A DNA stretch of 7,464 nt from a bacterium (GCA_029933535.1 JAOZNZ010000156.1:1-7464); one strand, 5' to 3'; shown: positions 1 to 4,000, counted from the first letter of the stretch. Translations and numbers: made by a program. Notes: generated by a model not told the origin, from the letters alone.

Positions 1-30
1 ACAAAAAATAGAACAAGAGTGATTTTGATC

Positions 31-240
31 ATGGGAAAAGATTACAGTAGATTTGTAATGCGTTTTGAAGATATATCAATTACTGATTGCGCAACCTGTA
101 AGCATAATCATGGAGATGTTACGTGCGATGCTTTTCCTGATGGAATACCGGATGTTTTGCTTAAGCCGGAAGGTCGCCATCGAGAACCGATTGATGGCGA
201 TCACGGGATACAATATGAACCGATTGAAAATGAAAAATAA
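31..240 (+). CDS. Small CxxC-containing protein of unknown function
   Basis: A short, probably cytoplasmic protein with no membrane segment or signal peptide. Counting from a possible GTG start at 19, C24 and C27 form a CxxC, followed by H29, H31 and C36, which could bind a metal ion. Then comes the run AFPDGIP and a tail with H54 and GDHGI. I recall a widespread family of short hypothetical proteins with the same order (CxxC, C-x-AFPxGIP, H, GDxGIxFEP); the biochemical role is unknown to me. The start is uncertain. GTG 19 and ATG 31 have only a weak purine stretch upstream (14-18), and ATG 58 begins just before the conserved part without a clear ribosome binding site. The gene ends 20 bases before a repeat block. 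Family resemblance is from memory; the cysteine/histidine pattern is seen directly. Confidence 0.7.
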   Translation: MGKDYSRFVMRFEDISITDCATCKHNHGDVTCDAFPDGIPDVLLKPEGRHREPIDGDHGIQYEPIENEK

Positions 241-242
241 AT

Positions 243-284
243 AAAAACGCTTTATAATAAGTTGTCGTTTATAATTTTTTTTTT
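243..284 (+). terminator. Weak terminator-like T-run after the CxxC gene
   Basis: Short complementary arms (AAACG near 245-249 and CGTTT at 266-270) lie before a run of ten T (275-284), a few bases after the stop codon at 240. The stem is only 5 bp and A/T-flanked, so termination is tentative. Bases 260-273 also form an inverted copy of the dispersed motif seen near 2007 and 2365, so the site may be just part of a repeat. Confidence 0.25.
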
Positions 285-287
285 GCT

Positions 288-314
288 TCTTCGACATTCG
301 ACAATTTGTGTTGA
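288..314 (+). repeat. Dispersed repeat F, copy 1 (TTCGACA..CGACAATT)
   Basis: The core TTCGACAttCGACAATTTGT recurs in the same orientation at about 3667-3690 and, more diverged, at 4246-4272. All three copies are intergenic. Copy 1 lies 47 bases after the CxxC gene and opens a repeat block that runs to about 455. No coding content is visible. Confidence 0.6.
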
Positions 315-323
315 ATAGAATTA

Positions 324-354
324 ACAAAATATGTTGAATGAATAGGTGATCAGG
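324..354 (+). repeat. Diverged copy of the GGGGTCAGGC repeat with its left flank
   Basis: These 31 bases match 2296-2326 except for one base in the left part and two in the GGGGG run (here GGTGA). It is therefore a degenerate relative of the GGGGGTCAGGCAC repeat. The bases just after it (342-395) read openly as GDQDEDPDFRYLEWEE without a start codon, which may be a protein fragment or chance. Confidence 0.5.
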
Positions 355-383
355 ACGAAGATCCCGATTTCCGATATTTAGAG

Positions 384-455
384 TGGGAAGAACAGGGGGT
401 CAGGCACTCACTCTGTTCACTCCAGGCACTCACTCTGTTCACTCTTGATGTTGAT
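384..455 (+). repeat. GGGGGTCAGGCAC repeat, long form, with internal 22-bp tandem duplication
   Basis: The sequence runs from TGGGAAGAACAGG to TTGATGTTGATT. It contains two back-to-back identical 22-bp units (401-422 and 423-444, starting CAGGCACTCACTC). With one unit removed, the remaining 51 bases are identical to 4313-4363. GAACAG and CTGTTC within it are complementary and can pair. The core GGGGGTCAGGCAC also occurs at 2308-2344 and 2884-2919. I recall this motif as dispersed in many environmental bacterial genomes; I cannot name its mobiliser from this window. Confidence 0.75.
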
Positions 456-506
456 TTCCCGCCACGGTTGAGAAAATTTCCTCTGGAGAGCAAATTTATG
501 GTACTA

Positions 507-534
507 TTTTATTTCGTTAGGCAAATATTGAAAA
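507..534 (+). repeat. Left half of promoter-like repeat P, interrupted by the IS
   Basis: This stretch (containing ATTTCGTTAGG and ending in the GAAAA target sequence) aligns with 3309-3337, and 1952-1988 aligns with 3333-3369. The two halves are one repeat copy split by the insertion sequence. The intact relative lies at about 3309-3369. Confidence 0.75.
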
Positions 535-564
535 CGTGATAGCTCAAAATAAAATGTTACCGAA
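535..564 (+). repeat. Left terminal inverted repeat of the IS
   Basis: It begins CGTGATAGCTCAAAAT and ends TGTTACCGAA. It pairs with the reverse complement of 1923-1951 with two substitutions and one extra A. Only one copy of the motif is seen at this end. Confidence 0.88.
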
Positions 565-669
565 GCAGATAAAAAAAGAGGTGTCATTTTTTGTTATAAG
601 TTACAGTTATTATTATATCAAAATTGATTCTTTTTTGTATTTCTGATGCAACTCTATACACTTTACGTT

Positions 670-1869
670 TTATTTCTTTAACTTTCCAAGCTGCCTTAAT
701 GTTCTATCTATTTCTGTGACAAGTTCCCACGGGTCCAATGTGTCGTAAACTTCCTGTAACGGTTTACAGATTTCATTATTATAATTGTTTTCTTTGCCAT
801 AAAACTCTAACAGTCGAGCATATGGTGTTCTTGCTTTATCATAAATTTTTCTTCGTTTTCCACTTGTTTTGTCGTATATATTCCGAATTATTTTTCGACC
901 TGCAACAAAAAAGTTATTGTACATTTCATCAAGTAAATATAATTTATTCATTACCTCAAGTGCTTTTAAAGAAGTGAATCTTGAATATCCTACGAGTTCG
1001 CGAACATAATACCGATTTGCCCTTTCTACATGGGCATTGTCATTTTTTTTGCCCTTACGGCTACGGGTAAATAAATAATTATTTATTTCTGTCCATTTAA
1101 TAATTAAAGCATTTAAAAATTCACTTCCGTTGTCGGTATCTATCCAGTTTATTGGATACGGTATTTTTCCATCTGTATAATTCATTGCCCCATGTACACA
1201 GTGCATGCTCTTATTTTCTATACATTTTCTTATTATCCAATTCGTCACTTTATCTATGCTGGTAAAAGTATATAAATATTGCCCGCTTGGATCGCCGCCA
1301 TTGTGTTCTACTAAATCTATTTCCAAACAGCCTGGTTTTTTCGGCTTTGGATAACTGATTTGCAATGGTATTTGACCACAAAACTTTGAGGCTGATTTGT
1401 AATGCTTTTTTACTCCGCTTTTAACTTTGTATGCACCTGGTAAGACTCGTTTTAATGTACTTATGCTGATAGTTTCTATTAATATTTTTAATTCATAAGA
1501 TATTTTTTTATAACGTTTTTCATATAATTTTATTGCTGTCGGTATTTCCGGATGAAACAATTCTGCACATGTATTGCCAACTGCAACTCGTAATTTCTTA
1601 AGTATTAAAATTAAGTTAGGATTATCATAAATCTTCTTTCTGCCACGTTTCTCACGATAATATTTTTTTTCTATAAGATTATTTAACGTTCTTATTGCAT
1701 GTTTACAATGAAAACCTGTACTTTTGCACAACTCGTCAAGTATTATTGTTTTTTCTTGTCTGCCTGCTGTTAAATATCGTTCTTTTAACGATGATAACAG
1801 CTCATGTCTTGCCGGATAGCTCATTTTGTGTCTCCGCCTTGATACACCTCTTGGATAATCATTTTTCAT
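670..1869 (-). CDS. IS transposase, rve/DDE integrase fold
   Basis: This 399-residue transposase probably cuts and joins the ends of the surrounding element. The N-terminal third (about 20-80) is basic and helical, with an ERYLTAGRQEKTIILDELC..TGFHCKHAIR stretch typical of the DNA-binding part of this transposase group. The catalytic core runs from about 175 to 300. Candidate metal ligands are D185 (in CLEIDLVE), D246 (in DTDNGSEF) and E282 (in NDNAHVERANR). The 35 residues between the last two give the D,D-35-E spacing of IS3/IS481-type transposases and retroviral integrases. The start is supported by AGGAG seven bases upstream of ATG 1869. A weak promoter candidate (CATAAT as -10 on the minus strand) overlaps the inner terminal-repeat copy at 1888-1913, so the transposase could repress itself by binding there (inference). 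There are no frameshifts or stops, so it is probably functional. Confidence 0.92.
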   Translation of the reverse strand: MKNDYPRGVSRRRHKMSYPARHELLSSLKERYLTAGRQEKTIILDELCKSTGFHCKHAIRTLNNLIEKKYYREKRGRKKIYDNPNLILILKKLRVAVGNTCAELFHPEIPTAIKLYEKRYKKISYELKILIETISISTLKRVLPGAYKVKSGVKKHYKSASKFCGQIPLQISYPKPKKPGCLEIDLVEHNGGDPSGQYLYTFTSIDKVTNWIIRKCIENKSMHCVHGAMNYTDGKIPYPINWIDTDNGSEFLNALIIKWTEINNYLFTRSRKGKKNDNAHVERANRYYVRELVGYSRFTSLKALEVMNKLYLLDEMYNNFFVAGRKIIRNIYDKTSGKRRKIYDKARTPYARLLEFYGKENNYNNEICKPLQEVYDTLDPWELVTEIDRTLRQLGKLKK

Positions 1870-1887
1870 TATGTTACTCCTTTTATT

Positions 1888-1951
1888 TTCGGTAACATAT
1901 ATTATGAACTATCCGTAACCCTTTCGGTAACATTTATTTTGAACTATCGCG
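1888..1951 (-). repeat. IS right end: two tandem copies of the terminal motif, 35-bp period
   Basis: The outer copy (1923-1951) is the right terminal inverted repeat. The inner copy (1888-1913) matches 1923-1948 at 24 of 26 positions. Both read TTCGGTAACAT...GAACTATC on the plus strand. The pair probably forms two transposase-binding sites and covers the region where the transposase promoter should be. No equally clear second copy is seen at the left end. Confidence 0.8.
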
Positions 1952-1956
1952 GAAAA

Positions 1957-1985
1957 TTGCGTTTAGTTGCTTATTTTTGTATAAT
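1957..1985 (+). promoter_or_regulatory. Promoter-like TTGCGT-17-TATAAT in repeat P, ahead of the antitoxin-like gene
   Basis: TTGCGT (1957-1962), a 17-base spacer and a perfect TATAAT (1980-1985) lie 55 bases before the ATG at 2040. The same hexamers and spacing occur in the second P copy at 3338-3366; the shared 37 bases (1952-1988 and 3333-3369) differ at one position. The IS end abuts this box, so the native upstream sequence is now 1.4 kb away, though the -35 and -10 are intact. Confidence 0.5.
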
Positions 1986-2006
1986 ATAAGTGACAAGCAA
2001 AAATCC

Positions 2007-2023
2007 GTATAACGACAACTAGA
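2007..2023 (+). repeat. Short repeat GTATAACGAYAACTAGA, copy 1
   Basis: This 17-base motif recurs at 2365-2381 (one C/T change), partially at 2392-2405, and inverted with one extra A at 260-273. This copy lies between the promoter-like box and the start of the antitoxin-like gene, where it could be an operator or a repeat remnant. Confidence 0.5.
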
Positions 2024-2039
2024 TTAACCGTGTAAAACT

Positions 2040-2237
2040 ATGATTGAAACCGAAGTAACTTATACTCTTGAGCATCAAGGGAAATTCTATATTATCGAAC
2101 ATGTTCCTGCACGAGTATGTCGGGAAACCGGCGAAGAATATTTCGCGCCTGAAACGGTAGAACATATTCAGAGTTTCATTAAAGAACACAAAAAACCTGT
2201 TCGAGTGGTAGAAACGCCTGTTTATAATTATGCTTAG
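2040..2237 (+). CDS. YgiT/MqsA-type antitoxin-like protein, orphan
   Basis: This 65-residue soluble protein carries IIEHVPARVC..TGEEYFAPETVEHI and ends KKPVRVVETPVYNYA. The pattern matches small proteins annotated as YgiT-type zinc-finger or MqsA-like antitoxins, here in a short form. Those usually neutralise an RNase-like toxin encoded next to them (often MqsR-like or DUF4258) and repress the operon. The N-terminal CxxC zinc pair is absent and only C27 remains, at the position of the usual VC..CGE motif, where the second cysteine is replaced (RETGE). No DNA-binding helix-turn-helix is included. No toxin gene is present on either side: upstream is the IS 88 bases away, downstream is a repeat region. 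No strong ribosome binding site precedes the ATG. Family is from memory of the motif; orphan state is seen. Confidence 0.7.
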   Translation: MIETEVTYTLEHQGKFYIIEHVPARVCRETGEEYFAPETVEHIQSFIKEHKKPVRVVETPVYNYA

Positions 2238-2307
2238 ATTGCTTTAAGATTATAATTAATTTCTCAATTGTATTTTGAGTGCATGATTTCATTCGACAAA
2301 ATATGTT

Positions 2308-2344
2308 AAATGAATAGGGGGTCAGGCACCGGTTTCTTTACACT
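2308..2344 (+). repeat. GGGGGTCAGGCACCG repeat, short form, copy 1
   Basis: Bases 2308-2331 are identical to 2884-2907, and the similarity continues (TTCTTTACACT, then an A-rich stretch ending AAACATAAATATT). It lies 70 bases after the antitoxin-like gene, and its left flank (from 2296) is also shared with 324-354. Confidence 0.7.
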
Positions 2345-2364
2345 AAAAAAAAACATAAATATTT

Positions 2365-2405
2365 GTATAACGATAACTAGAAATGATGGCCAACGACAAC
2401 TAGAT
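2365..2405 (+). repeat. Short repeat GTATAACGAYAACTAGA, copies 2 and 3
   Basis: A full copy at 2365-2381 is followed 11 bases later by a partial copy (AACGACAACTAGAT, 2392-2405). The pair lies just upstream of the TATAAT at 2419-2424 that precedes the STAS/SEC14 gene, so an operator role is possible but untested. Confidence 0.5.
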
Positions 2406-2451
2406 TTGAGGTAAAGTATATAATTATAGTTAAATTTAGGAGGACATAAAC

Positions 2452-2832
2452 ATGAATACAGCAAGACATGGCCTTTCAATAGGTATCGAAAGATCCGGTA
2501 GTGATTTTTTTCTCTCACTTAAAGCTGTGGGAAAACTTACACACGAAGATTATAAAAGAATTACTCCAATGATCGATTCTGCATTGAGTATGGTGAAAGA
2601 ACCACAGGTGAAAGTTCTGATCGATGGAACACAAATGGAAGGTTGGGAGTTAAGAGCTGCATGGGATGACTTTAAGATTGGTTTAAAACATGGAAACGAA
2701 TTTAAAAGAATAGCGATTTATGGCAATAAAAACTGGCAGGAAATTACCGCTAAAATCGGGTCGTGGTTTATTTCAGGTGAGGTAAAATATTTTGATGACG
2801 AGGGAGATGCTTTAGCCTGGTTAAACGCATAA
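2452..2832 (+). CDS. SpoIIAA-like STAS/SEC14-domain protein
   Basis: This 126-residue soluble protein fits the single-domain SpoIIAA-like family (Pfam PF11964), whose members have a STAS/SEC14-type alpha/beta fold; lipid or protein-partner binding has been suggested, but no enzyme activity is established to my knowledge. Support is the order of motifs: a strand LSLKAVGKLTHEDYKRI (about 21-37), the buried strand VKVLIDGT (53-60), GWELRAAWDDFKIGLKH (64-80), FKRIAIYG (84-91), W95, and the end WFISGEVKYFDDEGDALAWL (105-124). It is full length. The start is secure: AGGAGG at 2438-2443 lies eight bases before the ATG, and TATAAT at 2419-2424 is a good -10, with no convincing -35. The gene stands alone, flanked by repeat blocks. 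Confidence 0.85.
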   Translation: MNTARHGLSIGIERSGSDFFLSLKAVGKLTHEDYKRITPMIDSALSMVKEPQVKVLIDGTQMEGWELRAAWDDFKIGLKHGNEFKRIAIYGNKNWQEITAKIGSWFISGEVKYFDDEGDALAWLNA

Positions 2833-2844
2833 TATAACAATGTG

Positions 2845-2884
2845 AATAATTTTGACACTAATTACACGAATTCACACGAATTAA
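2845..2884 (+). repeat. Repeat A, copy 1 (GACACTAATT..CACGAATTA)
   Basis: AATAATTTTGACACTAATT followed by CACACGAATTA recurs with changes at 3583-3625 in the same orientation. It resembles a loose class of intergenic repeats I have seen in many bacterial genomes. It starts 12 bases after the stop of the STAS/SEC14 gene. Confidence 0.6.
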
Positions 2885-2919
2885 AATGAATAGGGGGTCA
2901 GGCACCGATTCTTTACACT
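2884..2919 (+). repeat. GGGGGTCAGGCACCG repeat, short form, copy 2
   Basis: Identical to 2308-2331 over its first 24 bases and similar beyond (TTCTTTACACT). It directly abuts repeat A on its left and is followed by repeat S. Confidence 0.7.
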
Positions 2920-2947
2920 TAAGAAATAAAACATAAATATTGTTGAA

Positions 2948-2979
2948 TTAAAAAACTTTGCGTGCTTGGCGACTTAGCG
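2948..2979 (+). repeat. Repeat S, copy 1 (CTTTGCGTGCTTGGCG)
   Basis: TTAAAAAACTTTGCGTGCTTGGCG and the following CTTAGCG recur at 4273-4305 with one substitution and one extra A. A related sequence of the opposite orientation class (CGCCACTAAGGCACTAAG) is at 3190-3215. This repeat type is widespread in environmental bacteria as I recall it; its function is unknown. Confidence 0.65.
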
Positions 2980-3035
2980 CTGTGCCCGCATGCCCGGAGA
3001 GTTTCGGGGCGTATGCTGGGAGAGTAAAAAAATTA

Positions 3036-3084
3036 TATAATAGCCTTCGAATCACCAAGAAATATGATGCATTTTTCTTGGTGA
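3036..3084 (+). promoter_or_regulatory. TATAAT box followed by a perfect 11-bp inverted repeat
   Basis: TATAAT lies at 3036-3041. The arms TCACCAAGAAA (3052-3062) and TTTCTTGGTGA (3074-3084) are perfect complements with an 11-base loop, followed by TTTTT at 3086-3090. The site is 18 bases before the remnant ORF at 3102. It could be an operator for an autoregulating antitoxin, or a terminator/attenuator hairpin because of the T-run. No convincing -35 is seen. Confidence 0.45.
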
Positions 3085-3101
3085 ATTTTTAAAGAAAAAC
3101 G

Positions 3102-3200
3102 ATGGAATGCATTGGAAACAAAGTGATTGTAAGGGTGTATGACCATGTGAGGGGTTGGGCTTTATCTCAAAACGATAATATAAATTCATTTCGCCACTAA
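3102..3200 (+). pseudogene. Truncated 5' remnant resembling an AbiEi/DUF6088-type antitoxin gene
   Basis: This 32-codon ORF encodes GNKVIVRVYDHVRGWALSQND before running into a repeat and stopping. The stretch resembles the N-terminus of type IV AbiEi-family (DUF6088) antitoxin-like proteins as I remember it: (K/R)VIxRIYGxGRGWVFTPxDF, followed by a winged-helix domain. That domain is missing here. The cut falls where repeat S-like DNA (3190-3215) begins, so repeat invasion probably destroyed the gene. The same H-x-RGWA-x-S-x-N residues occur in the second remnant at 3429-3530, with about 26 of 35 matching bases there, which supports a coding origin. It may still be translated as a short peptide. 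No AbiEii-type toxin gene is nearby. Confidence 0.45.
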
Positions 3201-3215
3201 GGCACTAAGACATTG
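3190..3215 (+). repeat. Repeat S-related sequence, opposite orientation class
   Basis: TTCGCCACTAAGGCACTAAG reads like the reverse-complement class of the CTTTGCG..CTTGGCG repeat at 2948 and 4273. It supplies the last codons and stop of the remnant ORF 3102-3200 and is followed by a small inverted repeat (TCCGG 3220-3224, CCGGA 3232-3236). Confidence 0.5.
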
Positions 3216-3240
3216 GGAATCCGGCGAATGCCCGGACTAA

Positions 3241-3312
3241 GAATTAAATTTTTTAAAACAGTAAAATTTTCTTTTTTAAATCATTCTGCTGTTCATTATT
3301 TTGCAAACTTTT
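3241..3312 (+). repeat. Hairpin repeat H, partial copy
   Basis: TTTTTTAAATCATTCTGCTG and the following GTTCATTATTTTGCA align with the middle of the two larger copies at 5140-5288 and 7352-7464. The right arm (ATTGACAGCAGAA) is missing; instead the sequence runs into repeat P at about 3309. The left-arm TTCTGCTGT would pair perfectly with the ACAGCAGAA of the other copies. Confidence 0.65.
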
Positions 3313-3369
3313 TATTTCGTTAGGAAAACAATGAAAATTGCGTTTGGTTGCTTATTTTTGTATAATATA
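3309..3369 (+). repeat. Promoter-like repeat P, intact copy (IS empty site)
   Basis: This uninterrupted copy corresponds to 507-534 joined to 1957-1988. It carries GAAAA once (3333-3337), where the other copy carries the IS between duplicated GAAAA. It ends with TTGCGT (3338-3343), 17 bases, TATAAT (3361-3366), a promoter-like pair lying 62 bases before the remnant ORF at 3429. Confidence 0.75.
3338..3366 (+). promoter_or_regulatory. Promoter-like TTGCGT-17-TATAAT ahead of the second remnant ORF
   Basis: Same hexamers and spacing as at 1957-1985. The -10 is a perfect TATAAT; the -35 keeps only TTG of the consensus. Conservation in two copies, each ahead of a toxin-antitoxin-like reading frame, makes real promoter use plausible. 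Confidence 0.5.
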
Positions 3370-3378
3370 TTTATAATT

Positions 3379-3404
3379 CCAGAAAAACGCCTATGTTTTT
3401 CCGG
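3379..3404 (+). promoter_or_regulatory. 10-bp inverted repeat between promoter and second remnant ORF
   Basis: CCAGAAAAAC (3379-3388) and GTTTTTCCGG (3395-3404) pair at nine of ten positions with a six-base loop. It starts 13 bases after TATAAT, the same relative place as the inverted repeat at 3052-3084 (11 bases after its TATAAT), but the sequence is different. An operator or a leader hairpin are both possible. Confidence 0.4.
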
Positions 3405-3428
3405 GAAAAGATAAAAGGAAAAAATGCT

Positions 3429-3530
3429 ATGAAGCTATATGAGAACATGTTTTATTTCATTTCTGGTCACAGTAGGGGGTGGGCTTCCTCATCAAACGAA
3501 AAAACTGTTTACATCTCCTTGACAATGTAA
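3429..3530 (+). pseudogene. Second truncated remnant resembling an AbiEi/DUF6088-type antitoxin
   Basis: This 33-codon ORF encodes YENMFYFISGHSRGWASSSNE, sharing H-x-RGWA-x-S-x-N with the remnant at 3102-3200 and resembling the start of AbiEi-type winged-helix antitoxins. After SSNE the frame enters an operator-like repeat (3501-3556) and stops, so the winged-helix part and the rest are lost. AAAAGGAAAA at 3414-3423 could serve as ribosome binding site. The layout upstream (TATAAT, inverted repeat, ATG about 60 bases after the -10) parallels the first remnant. Family assignment is from memory and rests on few residues; it may be a short real gene or a leader ORF. Confidence 0.4.
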
Positions 3531-3556
3531 ACGAAATATATAAAACTGTTTACATC
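3501..3556 (+). promoter_or_regulatory. Operator-like GTTTACAT repeats around a consensus TTGACA
   Basis: GTTTACAT (3507-3514) and ATGTAAAC (3525-3532) form a perfect 8-bp inverted repeat whose loop contains TTGACA (3519-3524). AAAACTGTTTACATC occurs twice in direct orientation, at 3501-3515 and 3542-3556. An A+T-rich TATATAAAA (3537-3545) lies between, but its spacing from TTGACA (about 14 bases) is short for a standard promoter. No gene starts within 200 bases downstream, so this may be the control region of a lost gene. Confidence 0.35.
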
Positions 3557-3582
3557 CACTTGTGATATCAAAAATAGGCTTC

Positions 3583-3625
3583 TAATAATTTTAGACACTA
3601 ATTGCACAAATTTTCACGAATTAAA
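3583..3625 (+). repeat. Repeat A, copy 2
   Basis: AATAATTTTAGACACTAATT and the later TTCACGAATTAAA match 2845-2884 with several changes. Same orientation as copy 1. Confidence 0.55.
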
Positions 3626-3666
3626 GTTAATATTCCAATTGTATTTGGATTACCCGTCACGACGCG

Positions 3667-3690
3667 TCTTCGACAAACGACAATTTGTTT
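3667..3690 (+). repeat. Dispersed repeat F, copy 2
   Basis: TCTTCGACAAACGACAATTTG matches 288-314 except at two to three positions in the spacer. It lies about 85 bases before the small membrane protein gene. Confidence 0.55.
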
Positions 3691-3775
3691 TCTTAAATGA
3701 TTTTTGCATAAAAAATGAATAAAACACCCCTGAAATGAGTATTATTAATAACACACTTCACCAAAAGAGGAAATT

Positions 3776-4000
3776 ATGGAAAACCAGGAAAATAAAAAAA
3801 ATGCGGATAATGGCGGCTTGTTTCCCATTCTTATGGTAAATTCTTTTATTTGGGCCCTTGCCATTATTATGAACTTAATTGTTTTTCACAGTACCGGACA
3901 AGATAAACGATTGTTTGTTGTGCTTTTGGGAGGTACTGTCGTTTCCATAGTCGCAGTTTCGAAGGCCTGGAAAAACCGTAAGAAGAATATTGTTTCATAA
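3776..4000 (+). CDS. Small membrane protein of unknown function
   Basis: A 74-residue protein with a polar N-terminus rich in Asn and Lys (1-13), a first hydrophobic segment (about 14-38, LFPILMVNSFIWALAIIMNL), a short charged loop (GQDKR, 41-45), a second hydrophobic segment (46-62, VVLLGGTVVSIVAVS) and a strongly basic tail (KAWKNRKKN). This predicts a hairpin of two inner-membrane helices with both ends probably cytoplasmic, given the basic tail. AGAGGA six to eleven bases upstream of the ATG supports the start. It lies 47 bases before the next gene in the same direction, with a good ribosome binding site there, so the two are probably co-transcribed. I do not recognise the family. A holin-like or small-toxin role cannot be excluded but nothing specific supports it. 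Confidence 0.65.
   Translation: MENQENKKNADNGGLFPILMVNSFIWALAIIMNLIVFHSTGQDKRLFVVLLGGTVVSIVAVSKAWKNRKKNIVS

Larger units (their letters stand above)
535..1951. mobile_element. Complete insertion sequence, 1417 bp, DD35E transposase
   Basis: The ends are set by three agreeing lines. First, terminal inverted repeats: 535-564 and the reverse complement of 1923-1951 agree over about 30 positions with two mismatches and one single-base gap, and both carry TGTTACCGAA inward. Second, a 5-bp direct repeat GAAAA flanks the element (530-534 and 1952-1956). Third, an uninterrupted paralogue of the target at about 3309-3369 carries GAAAA only once (3333-3337). The single gene is an intact minus-strand transposase (670-1869). 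The right end holds an extra direct copy of the terminal motif (1888-1913). The transposase resembles rve-domain elements often filed near IS481 or unclassified groups; I do not assign a family. Confidence 0.9.
2833..3775. other. Gene-poor repeat mosaic with eroded reading frames
   Basis: No intact gene is visible in 943 bases. In order it holds: repeat A (2845-2884), the GGGGGTCAGGCACCG repeat (2884-2919), repeat S (2948-2979), a G+C-rich patch (2979-3025), a TATAAT box and inverted repeat (3036-3084), a remnant ORF (3102-3200), an inverted relative of repeat S (3190-3215), a partial hairpin repeat H (3241-3312), repeat P with a promoter-like box (3309-3369), an inverted repeat (3379-3404), a second remnant ORF (3429-3530), an operator-like region (3501-3556), repeat A again (3583-3625) and repeat F (3667-3690). 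Confidence 0.7.

Noticed and set aside
76..327. Minus-strand frame opposite the CxxC gene.
   Set aside because: The plus-strand frame carries the family-like CxxC and AFPDGIP pattern; the opposite frame is Ile/Lys/Phe-rich without support.
511..525. GTTAGGC in the P repeat looks like an integron attC core (GTTRRRY), and the small-gene/repeat layout recalls a cassette array.
   Set aside because: No matching RYYYAAC partner lies at attC distance, the other P copy reads GTTAGGA, and the repeats between genes are not attC-like palindromes. No integrase of the integron type is present.
738..977. Plus-strand open frames 738-977 and 1695-1895.
   Set aside because: They are antisense to the intact transposase and read as low-complexity hydrophobic protein without motifs.
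2306..2518. Minus-strand frame between the antitoxin-like and STAS/SEC14 genes.
   Set aside because: It crosses the GGGGGTCAGGCAC repeat and the secure start of the STAS/SEC14 gene and shows no motif.
3052..3090. The inverted repeat with a T-run as a plain intrinsic terminator.
   Set aside because: No gene ends upstream of it on the plus strand for over 200 bases, and it sits between a TATAAT box and an ATG, so a control role for the following ORF is at least as likely.
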